A DNA stretch of 5,862 nucleotides from CAYSBK01 sp964429265 (GTDB lineage: Bacteria; Planctomycetota; Phycisphaerae; Sedimentisphaerales; Anaerobacaceae), in assembly GCA_964429265.1 (NCBI GenBank), contig CAYSBK010000151.1, positions 1 to 5,862 of the forward strand. Reading direction: 5' to 3'. Positions within the stretch are counted from its first letter, which is position 1, and every line of letters begins with the position of its first letter. The notes below the pieces were generated by a model. That model worked only from the letters and a program-made list of their open reading frames with translations, had not been told where the DNA came from and ran no database searches. The translations under genes were made by a program, and so were the position numbers. Shown one piece after another: positions 1-5,796 of this stretch.

Positions 1-1
1 C

Positions 2-109
2 TCACGGCCGGCGGTGGTCCTGCAGCCGGTATCGGGCGAAATGCGCATAATCCCTAAGCTCGATCTCATCGCCGCCGACAATGCGAATTATCGACACCTG
101 TATTTCTAA
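2..109 (+). CDS. Possible 3' end of an unidentified gene (partial)
   Basis: One plus-strand frame is open from the left edge of the window to a TAA stop at 107-109, giving 35 codons with no start inside the window. The reading is unremarkable and soluble-looking, ending in Ala-Asp-Asn-Ala-Asn-Tyr-Arg-His-Leu-Tyr-Phe. About two thirds of its codons end in G or C, which suits coding DNA here. The other two plus frames close at about 48 and 57. I recognise no family. If real, the gene converges on the oxidoreductase at 361-1668. Minus-strand frames across the same bases are also partly open, so the coding strand is not certain. Confidence 0.3.
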   Translation, partial: SRPAVVLQPVSGEMRIIPKLDLIAADNANYRHLYF

Positions 110-360
110 TGTCGATTCGCATGGGATGGCGCTCCATATTATGAATCGTGAGGTATGAGAGCTCGTCAAAGACAAGCAGACCCGCAGGGCAGCCACAGGG
201 ATAATCGTCGCGGATAACCTTGAACAGAGCCGCGCAAATTCCCTGCCGCCGCCTCCGGGCCTGCCGTCAGCGACCCAAAATTATTCGTTCCTGTAACCCG
301 AAGGGCAGAGCTCCACTGGCTTGCCCGTGGGTATCTGCGGCAAGTCGGCCGCCACAAACC
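110..360. other. Gap with no supportable gene
   Basis: This stretch lies downstream of the minus-strand oxidoreductase stop. Short stop-free runs occur in all three minus frames: 281-355 from a GTG, a run ending in TGA at 66-68, and one ending at 2-4. None has a good start with a ribosome binding site, none extends far, and they sit in different frames. They could be a decayed gene or chance openings in GC-rich DNA. A weak CCC-TTC-GGG hairpin near 291-306 lacks an adjacent T-tract, so I do not call a terminator. Confidence 0.4.
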
Positions 361-1668
361 TTATCCCGTGTAGGCAAGGGTGTACGGGCTGCGGTAGTGC
401 TTGGTCAGCATTGCGTTTGCCCGCTCGATGTCCCTGCTGCACTTTGTGATCCGCTGGCTGCGGTCGTCATAGGTCAACGTAGCGTTACCGAGCCGGGTCC
501 CGATGTTGCCCAGGTTGCACAAGATACACGAGACCGCGCCGACGTCGATCGGCGAGTTCAGCATCGACGGATCGTCGTTTCGAACCGCGGTGATGAAGTT
601 CTCCATAATATCTTCGGTCGGTTCGATGCCGTAGTCTTCGGGCCGAATCTTTATCTTCTTGCCGTCTTTCATAGTGGCGGTTGTACCTTCGAGGTAACCG
701 TCGGTGCCGTAGAAGACCGCGGCGTTTCCGTAACCTCCCATATCGTACGGGGTCCACAGCCGCATCTCGTAGATAATGTGCACGTCGGGATACACGTAAA
801 CAATCGTCTGCGTGTCGGGCGTCTCGTGGTCGTCGTCGTACCACAACTGGGCGCCTGTGGTGACGATTTCCGTCGGATACTGCTTGTCCTTGCCCATACC
901 CCAAATCGTCAAGTCCAGGTGGTGAATGCCGTCATTGACCAGGTCGCCGCCGCCGTAGTCCCAGAACCAGTGCCACTTGTAGTGCCAGCGGTTTTCGGTG
1001 AACTGTACTTTCGGAGCCGGCCCGAGCCACAAATCATAATTCACGCCCGGCGGCGGGTCGGTCGGCCGGGCTTTGCCTATCTTGCGACGGCGCTGGTGAT
1101 TGATGGCCTTGGCCACAAAGACCTCGCCGATGATGCCTGCGCGAAGGGCCTTGGCCGCGGCCATAAAACCGGCGCTGCTTCGCCGCTGCGTGCCGTGCTG
1201 GACGCACTTGTTGTACTGCTTGGCGGCCTTTACCAGGAGGTTCGCCTCGTGAACCGTGTGACTGCAGGGCTTCTCCACGTAAACGTGCTTGCCCGCCACG
1301 ATCGCCGCCAGCGCAATCGGAGTGTGCCAGTGGTCGCAGGTTGCAATGCTTATCGCGTCGATGTCGTTATCTTCCAGCATCTTGCGATAGTCCGTGTAGG
1401 TCTTGACCTTGGCCTTGTCCGAAACCCGCTTGGCCGTCTTGGCCAGCCGTTTCGGGTCCACGTCGCAAATCGCCACCAGCCGACTGTGTTTTATCTTGGC
1501 GAAGCTTGCAGCGTGTCCCGAGCCTCGCCCGCCGACACCCACGACGCCGACGTTGACCGTTTCGTTGGCCGATGCCCCACGGGCCTTGCTGATGACAAAA
1601 GGTGCCGTTGAAACCGCCAGACCCGCTCCGGCGGCCTTGATGAACTGACGTCTTGTCAACTGTGCCAT
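361..1668 (-). CDS. Tat-exported Gfo/Idh/MocA-family oxidoreductase
   Basis: This is a predicted NAD(P)-dependent oxidoreductase of 435 residues, the usual length for exported members of the family. The N-terminus carries a twin-arginine signal, TRRQFIK at residues 5-11, followed by a hydrophobic Ala/Gly stretch ending near residue 32, so it probably folds in the cytoplasm and is exported. A Rossmann domain follows, with the dinucleotide-binding GVGGRG at 44-49 and an acidic CDVD at 68-71 after strand 2. The family's EKP signature is at 132-134, K133 being the expected catalytic lysine. WLGPAP is at 214-219, and GGGDLVNDGIHHLD at 239-252 holds the active-site histidines. The family acts on sugars, sugar acids or cyclitols; the substrate cannot be read from sequence. 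Many exported relatives in Planctomycetota and Bacteroidota are uncharacterised. I chose the ATG at 1668 because AAGGGGG lies five bases upstream and the Tat motif then sits at the extreme N-terminus; a GTG at 1701 would add 11 residues without a well-spaced site. It is transcribed divergently from the next gene. Confidence 0.93.
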   Translation of the reverse strand: MAQLTRRQFIKAAGAGLAVSTAPFVISKARGASANETVNVGVVGVGGRGSGHAASFAKIKHSRLVAICDVDPKRLAKTAKRVSDKAKVKTYTDYRKMLEDNDIDAISIATCDHWHTPIALAAIVAGKHVYVEKPCSHTVHEANLLVKAAKQYNKCVQHGTQRRSSAGFMAAAKALRAGIIGEVFVAKAINHQRRRKIGKARPTDPPPGVNYDLWLGPAPKVQFTENRWHYKWHWFWDYGGGDLVNDGIHHLDLTIWGMGKDKQYPTEIVTTGAQLWYDDDHETPDTQTIVYVYPDVHIIYEMRLWTPYDMGGYGNAAVFYGTDGYLEGTTATMKDGKKIKIRPEDYGIEPTEDIMENFITAVRNDDPSMLNSPIDVGAVSCILCNLGNIGTRLGNATLTYDDRSQRITKCSRDIERANAMLTKHYRSPYTLAYTG

Positions 1669-1673
1669 AACTA

Positions 1674-1680
1674 CCCCCTT
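1674..1680 (-). promoter_or_regulatory. Ribosome binding site of the oxidoreductase
   Basis: On the minus strand the sequence reads AAGGGGG, then five bases, then the ATG at 1668. This decides the start in favour of 1668 over the upstream GTG at 1701. Confidence 0.75.
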
Positions 1681-1746
1681 ACCAAGGATTTGTCCTGTCA
1701 CCTTCCATATCTACCCGGCCTACGCCGCCGGACCTGGCCGCCGCAA

Positions 1747-1775
1747 AGCATACCATCTGTTCAACCGCGGGTCGA
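1747..1775 (-). promoter_or_regulatory. Candidate sigma-70-like promoter for the oxidoreductase
   Basis: The minus strand has TCGACC at 1775-1770 (4 of 6 to the -35 consensus), a 17-base spacer, and TATGCT at 1752-1747 (4 of 6 to the -10 consensus). A TG one base upstream of the -10 makes an extended -10. Transcription would start near 1740, leaving about 70 bases of leader before the ATG. It was found by eye, and promoter consensus in this lineage may differ. Confidence 0.4.
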
Positions 1776-1793
1776 GCACTTTCTTTGGGGCCT

Positions 1794-1822
1794 TTGTCTG
1801 CGCAAATTGAGACACTCATAAC
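1794..1822 (+). promoter_or_regulatory. Candidate promoter for the redoxin/propeller gene
   Basis: TTGTCT at 1794-1799 and CATAAC at 1817-1822, each 4 of 6 to the consensus hexamers, are separated by 17 bases. The start point would be near 1829, about 57 bases before the ATG at 1886. A better -35-like box, TTGAGA at 1807-1812, has only a poor -10 at the right spacing. The match is modest. Confidence 0.28.
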
Positions 1823-1871
1823 GTCTTGCTGAAAACGCCCTGATGATTATTCACTTTGTGCGATGGTGTCG

Positions 1872-1877
1872 AAGGTG
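1872..1877 (+). promoter_or_regulatory. Ribosome binding site of the redoxin/propeller gene
   Basis: AAGGTG lies eight bases before the ATG at 1886. It supports that start rather than the in-frame TTG at 1856, which would place ten polar residues ahead of the signal peptide. Confidence 0.65.
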
Positions 1878-1885
1878 AAAAACAG

Positions 1886-3469
1886 ATGAGACACAAGCTA
1901 CCCCGCTTGCTTAGTCGAGCAGCATTCTCTGTGTGCGTCTTTTCGCTGTGCGTGGCCGTTTGCGAAGCTGCGATCGAGCCGGGGGAAAGAATCGGCCCCC
2001 TTACGCTGACCACGCTGGACGGCCCCCGCTTCGTTATGAATAACTACCACAAGCGAATTGGGACGGTCATAGCCTTTATCTCAGCCAGGTGCCCCGCCAC
2101 CGACGCCCTGGCTAAACGCATCAACTACATTCAGGAGGAATACCGCCACAAGCGAATTCTCTGGGTAGGTATCGGTGCCAATCCCGCTGAATCAGGCGAT
2201 GAGCTGCGCGATTTCTGCCAGAAACGCGGCATGATTTTCCCGGTCTATCTCGACCCGAATGGGAAGATTCGGAACCGGTTTGGAGCGACCGTGACACCGG
2301 AGGTCTTCCTGCTCGACGCTCGCAGCGAAGTGGTTTATTACGGTGCAATCGGCGCTAACAAAAGTACCGGCCTCGAGGCGGCGATACGGGCTGTGCGAAA
2401 TGGAAAAAAGCCCGCTGTCACGCACGTACCGCCCAAGGGTACGCCTATCGATAGTCCGAAACCAAGAAGGCAAATCGGCGACCCCTACGGAAAGCCCGCA
2501 TTCTCATCCGAACTGGTTTTCGAAAAAATAGACGGGGCGGTGGCCTTCCACTGCTCGACCCTGACCGAAACGCCCGGCGGCGACCTGTTGTGTCTTTGGT
2601 ACGGAGGCAGCTACGAGGCATCGGACGACCAGAAGCTTTTCTTGGCGAGAAGGAAAAAAGGTAGCCGCATATGGGAAAAACCGGAAATAATCGTCAGCAA
2701 TCCGCTGCAGCCGCCCGGCAATGCGGTCATTTTCACCGACGGCATCGGGCGAATCTGGATAGTATGGGGTCGAAAGGAAGGCGACCGGCCGAGACGCCGC
2801 GGTTCCGGCGGGCCGGGCCGATTGATGTTCCGCACGTCAACCGACGAAGGCAAAACCTGGAGCGATGACCGTGCCCTCGTCGACGAGTTGGGCTGGGGCG
2901 TCCGAAATGTTCCCGTCAAATTGAGTTCGGGCGAGCTTGCCCTGCCCGTGGGCAGATCAAAGCTTCACGGTACCAAAAATCTCTACATTATGACGACCCC
3001 CGACAACGGCAAGACCTGGCGCAGGTCGGCGCCTTTTCACGGTGGCTCTCAGCCGACGCTGATCGAGCGAGATGACGGGGCGCTGTTCGTTATGATGCGC
3101 CACGAGCCGACCATTATGCAGACCGTCTCTTGCGATGGCGGCCGATCCTGGGCCGAACCGGTCAAGTCGGTTTTTCCGAACCCGGACGCGGGCATTGCGA
3201 TGACGAAACTGAAGAACGGACACGTCCTGCTGGTCTTCAACAATACCGACGACGGCCGAACGCCGCTGAATATCGCACGCTCACTCGACGGCGGGCGAAC
3301 ATGGGAAAGGCCGCTGACGCTCGAAGCAAATCCCGGCGAGTATTCCTATCCCTGCGTGATACAAACCAGCGACGGCCGAATCCACATCAGCTACACCTTC
3401 AGACGATATACAATCAAGCACGTCGAGATGAACGAAGACTGGATGGCGCACTTGAAGCGGCCGAATTGA
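1886..3469 (+). CDS. Secreted redoxin domain fused to a sialidase-like propeller
   Basis: This 527-residue protein joins two folds in one unbroken frame. Residues 1-28 form a signal peptide: basic MRHKLPRLLSR, a Cys-rich hydrophobic core, and likely cleavage after CEA at 28. Residues 31 to about 188 resemble an AhpC/TSA- or TlpA-like thioredoxin fold: FISARCPATDAL (64-75) with C69 at the peroxidatic position, no CxxC partner, and the cis-proline loop TPEVFLLD (137-144). Residues 205-527 resemble the BNR/Asp-box sialidase-like superfamily, with four S/T-x-D-x-G-x-T/S-W boxes at 318-325, 371-378, 415-422 and 466-473. The C-terminal stretch EYSYPCVIQ (485-493) followed by Asp-Gly-Arg-Ile-His is typical of uncharacterised bacterial relatives annotated 'sialidase family'. 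FHCST (221-225) stands where true sialidases have Arg-Ile-Pro, so neuraminidase activity is doubtful. The protein probably acts in the periplasm or outside the cell, as a glycosidase or sugar-binding propeller; the redoxin role is unknown. The start is set by AAGGTG upstream. The glycosidase-like gene follows 131 bases later on the same strand. Confidence 0.88.
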   Translation: MRHKLPRLLSRAAFSVCVFSLCVAVCEAAIEPGERIGPLTLTTLDGPRFVMNNYHKRIGTVIAFISARCPATDALAKRINYIQEEYRHKRILWVGIGANPAESGDELRDFCQKRGMIFPVYLDPNGKIRNRFGATVTPEVFLLDARSEVVYYGAIGANKSTGLEAAIRAVRNGKKPAVTHVPPKGTPIDSPKPRRQIGDPYGKPAFSSELVFEKIDGAVAFHCSTLTETPGGDLLCLWYGGSYEASDDQKLFLARRKKGSRIWEKPEIIVSNPLQPPGNAVIFTDGIGRIWIVWGRKEGDRPRRRGSGGPGRLMFRTSTDEGKTWSDDRALVDELGWGVRNVPVKLSSGELALPVGRSKLHGTKNLYIMTTPDNGKTWRRSAPFHGGSQPTLIERDDGALFVMMRHEPTIMQTVSCDGGRSWAEPVKSVFPNPDAGIAMTKLKNGHVLLVFNNTDDGRTPLNIARSLDGGRTWERPLTLEANPGEYSYPCVIQTSDGRIHISYTFRRYTIKHVEMNEDWMAHLKRPN

Positions 3470-3478
3470 ACCGCCGTT

Positions 3479-3505
3479 TTGCCTTTTGACGCCGACGGAT
3501 ATAAT
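3479..3505 (+). promoter_or_regulatory. Candidate promoter with a perfect TATAAT box
   Basis: TATAAT at 3500-3505 is an exact -10 hexamer in the gap after the redoxin/propeller stop. The best -35 is TTGCCT at 3479-3484 (4 of 6), with a short 15-base spacer; TTGACG at 3486-3491 matches better but is only eight bases away. A start near 3512 would give a leader of about 89 bases containing the hairpin at 3521-3548. The downstream gene may therefore have its own promoter as well as read-through. Confidence 0.35.
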
Positions 3506-3507
3506 GG

Positions 3508-3548
3508 GCACCGGCAAAGTGGTGCTGTCGGCCTGATGCCGACACACC
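3508..3548 (+). promoter_or_regulatory. Two overlapping hairpins in the leader of the glycosidase-like gene
   Basis: The stronger hairpin, 3521-3548, pairs GGTG and TGTCGGC (one bulged C at 3525) with GCCGACA and CACC around the loop CTGAT, giving 11 base pairs. An upstream GCACC at 3508-3512 can instead pair with GGTGC at 3521-3525, using bases from the left arm of the larger hairpin, so the two are partly exclusive. No T-tract follows, so it is not an ordinary intrinsic terminator. It could stabilise or process the mRNA between the two genes, or be incidental. Confidence 0.4.
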
Positions 3549-3589
3549 TCGAGCGGTAAGCCCCGACTGGCAGGAAAGTGCTGTTTTCC

Positions 3590-3595
3590 AGGAGA
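3590..3595 (+). promoter_or_regulatory. Ribosome binding site of the glycosidase-like gene
   Basis: AGGAGA, with its AGGAG core six bases before the ATG at 3601, is the best Shine-Dalgarno match among the three complete genes. It fixes the start at 3601 rather than at the internal ATG at 3622, which has no comparable site. Confidence 0.75.
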
Positions 3596-3600
3596 CGCAA

Positions 3601-5685
3601 ATGTCTGAAAGCTTCTTAAAGATGAAGGTGAAATCATTGCTGCTGATATGCATCTTTGCCGGAAACGCCCTTGCGGCGGCCGGGATAGACCTCTCGAACG
3701 CAAAGGTAATTGTGCTGAACCCGCGGAAAACGATTCACAACAAGGCCGCCGATATGCTGCGAGATGAAATAGAAAAGCGAACGAGAATCGGGCTCGAAGT
3801 ACTCTCGCAGCTTCCGGCTGCGAACAACCCGGTGATTCTGATAGGTACTGCCGGCGACCTGGCACGGTCTTCATTCAAGACGCCGCGTGGGTTGAACGTG
3901 CCGCAAAAGGCCGACGCATATGCGCTGTGGGTCGATACATCGACGCGAAATGCCGCGACGGTCTGTGCCGCTGGCTACGACGAAAGGGGCACGCTTTATG
4001 CCGTCGGACGACTGCTTCGCGTGCTCGATATGGGCCCAGACGAGCTGAAGCTGGATGTCGATACGGCCATAGCGACTGCGCCGAAGTATCCGCTTCGCGG
4101 GCATCAATTCGCCTACAGGCCAAAGACCAACTCCTACGACGGCTGGACCATCGAAATGTGGGAACAATACTGTCGGGATATGATCGTCTTCGGAATGAAC
4201 GCCGTCGAATTGATACCGCCCAAGAGCGACGACGCCTCCGACAGCCCCCATTTCCCAAGGCCGCAAATCGAGATGATGACGGCGATGTCACAACTGGCCG
4301 CCGACTACGGCCTCGATTTATGGATATGGTTCCCGGCAATCGACAGGGACTACAGCGACCCGCGAAATGTCGAGCTGGCGATGCAGGATTGCGCCGAGGT
4401 CTTTCGCCGCCTGCCGAGGGTTGACGCCGTTTTCGTGCCGGGCGGCGATCCCGGCAGCACCCATCCGAAATACCTGATGCCCTTTATCGAAAAGGAAAAA
4501 AGGGTCCTCAATAAATATCATCCAAACGCCCAGATATGGGTCTCGCCGCAGAACTTCGACCGCAAGGGCAGAGGCCGCGACGGCTGGTACAAGGCCTTCA
4601 TAGACATCCTCCAAAACGACCGGCCGAACTGGCTCGACGGCGTCGTATTCGGCCCGGCTGTTCCGGTGAGCCTGCCGCGATTGCGAAGAGACGTGCCGCC
4701 GCGGTACCCCATAAGACGCTATCCCGACATCACGCACACGCGAAGCTGTCCCTACCAGGTACAGGATTGGGACCGCTGCTGGAACGAAACTCTCGGGCGT
4801 GAACCCATAAACCCCCGCCCCGTCGCTTATGCGCAGATCTTCAGGGCCCTGGCGCCATACGCCGTAGGCTTCATCACCTACAGCGAGGGATGCAACGATG
4901 ACTTCAACAAGGTGCTGTGGAGCTGCCTGGGCTGGGATCCGGATATGAAGGTCGAGGACATCACCAGGCAGTACAGCAGGTACTTCATAGGCCGGCAATA
5001 CGAACACAAGTTTGCAAAGGGCCTTCTCGCCCTCGAGAAAAACTGGGTGGGCCCTGCCCTGAGCAACCAGCAGGTGTATCAGACGCTGGAGCTTTTTCAG
5101 GATATGGAAAGAAACGCTGCGCCGCAGCAACTTCTGAACTGGCGGTTCCAGCAGGGCCTGTATCGGGCTTATTACGATGCCTACATCAAGGCCAGGCTTG
5201 ACTACGAGATAACCCTTGAAAAGCAAGCTATACAGGTTCTCAAAGAAGCCGACCGAATCGGTTCGCTCAACGCCGTCAACAAGGCACGGGCCGTCATTGA
5301 GCAAGCCCAAACCCGGAAACCCAGGCCTGACCTTCGGCAAAGGGTCTTTGAACTGGCCGAGGCCCTGTTCCAGAGCATCAGGATGCAGTTGAGCGTCGAG
5401 AAGTATCATTCCCAGCGCTATGGCAACCTCGATGATATCGATGAGCAGATAACCGATTGTGAGGATATGGCCGAGGACCTGAAAAAGCTAAGCACGCTCG
5501 GCTCGGAGCAACAAAGGGTCGCGGGGATAGCGGAGATAGTAACCGACTACGCTCAGCACTTGGCCGACTACGAAAAAAAGAGCCCGCCTGCCGACTGGCC
5601 CAACTGGCGCATCGAGTTCGATAACTACCAGCGCAAGCGCTTCGACGTCTGGAAACCCACGCCCGCCGACTGGCCAGGACCCTGA
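3601..5685 (+). CDS. Secreted glycoside-hydrolase-like protein (GH20/GH67-type N-domain plus barrel)
   Basis: This 694-residue protein is probably an exported glycosidase of no family I can name. Residues 1-25 are a signal peptide: lysines at 7, 9 and 11, hydrophobic SLLLICIFAG, and an ALA cleavage site at 23-25. Residues 29 to about 158 resemble the alpha/beta domain that precedes the barrel in GH20 and GH67 enzymes, with VILIGT at 78-83 and GYDERGTLYAVGRLLR at 125-140 matching the usual 'G..rG.lYgv..LL' helix. The barrel appears to begin at YPLRGHQ (163-169). It continues through FGMNAVELIPPKSDD (197-211), YGLDLWIWFPAID (236-248), DAVFVPGGDPG (275-285), QIWVSPQNF (311-319) and GFITYSEGCNDD (423-434). 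D283, E429 and D433/D434 are candidate active-site acids, by inference. From about 446 on it is mostly helical and highly charged. Alpha-glucuronidase-like or hexosaminidase-like activity is plausible but unproven. It shares strand and direction with the redoxin/propeller gene, and a candidate terminator follows 27 bases after the stop. Confidence 0.85.
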   Translation: MSESFLKMKVKSLLLICIFAGNALAAAGIDLSNAKVIVLNPRKTIHNKAADMLRDEIEKRTRIGLEVLSQLPAANNPVILIGTAGDLARSSFKTPRGLNVPQKADAYALWVDTSTRNAATVCAAGYDERGTLYAVGRLLRVLDMGPDELKLDVDTAIATAPKYPLRGHQFAYRPKTNSYDGWTIEMWEQYCRDMIVFGMNAVELIPPKSDDASDSPHFPRPQIEMMTAMSQLAADYGLDLWIWFPAIDRDYSDPRNVELAMQDCAEVFRRLPRVDAVFVPGGDPGSTHPKYLMPFIEKEKRVLNKYHPNAQIWVSPQNFDRKGRGRDGWYKAFIDILQNDRPNWLDGVVFGPAVPVSLPRLRRDVPPRYPIRRYPDITHTRSCPYQVQDWDRCWNETLGREPINPRPVAYAQIFRALAPYAVGFITYSEGCNDDFNKVLWSCLGWDPDMKVEDITRQYSRYFIGRQYEHKFAKGLLALEKNWVGPALSNQQVYQTLELFQDMERNAAPQQLLNWRFQQGLYRAYYDAYIKARLDYEITLEKQAIQVLKEADRIGSLNAVNKARAVIEQAQTRKPRPDLRQRVFELAEALFQSIRMQLSVEKYHSQRYGNLDDIDEQITDCEDMAEDLKKLSTLGSEQQRVAGIAEIVTDYAQHLADYEKKSPPADWPNWRIEFDNYQRKRFDVWKPTPADWPGP

Positions 5686-5712
5686 CGGCTCAGGCCGCAG
5701 ACGCTCCGGACC

Positions 5713-5735
5713 ATTGCGTCCCGCGATACTTTTTT
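5713..5735 (+). terminator. Candidate intrinsic terminator after the glycosidase-like gene
   Basis: ATTGCG and CGCGAT pair over six base pairs (one G-T) around a TCC loop. The bases AC and then six Ts at 5730-5735 follow. It lies 27 bases after the stop codon, where a transcription end is expected. The stem is short, so efficiency may be modest. A second small hairpin, CAGGT-CTGT-ACCTG at 5736-5749, follows directly. Confidence 0.5.
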
Positions 5736-5796
5736 CAGGTCTGTACCTGTGCTGCCTCAAATGCGGCCGCGAGAAACGGTGACTCCAATGCGAACA

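Noticed and set aside
2..357. Two short minus-strand open frames (2-196 and 166-357)
   Set aside because: They overlap in different frames, have no ribosome binding site, and show low-complexity Arg/Pro-rich translations typical of chance frames in GC-rich DNA.
220..1611. Long plus-strand open frame (463 codons) opposite the oxidoreductase
   Set aside because: It is the antisense of a well-recognised Gfo/Idh/MocA gene. It has no family resemblance, and its openness follows from the codon bias of the real gene.
1669..1701. Upstream GTG start for the oxidoreductase
   Set aside because: The purine-rich run abuts the GTG with no spacing, and the Tat motif fits better with the ATG at 1668.
1856..1885. 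Upstream TTG start for the redoxin/propeller gene
   Set aside because: It would add ten polar, acidic residues in front of the signal peptide and lacks a well-placed ribosome binding site; the ATG at 1886 has AAGGTG eight bases upstream.
4318..5409. Long minus-strand open frame (363 codons) inside the glycosidase-like gene
   Set aside because: It lies entirely antisense to a gene with a signal peptide, a good ribosome binding site and recognisable domains. No start site or family supports it.
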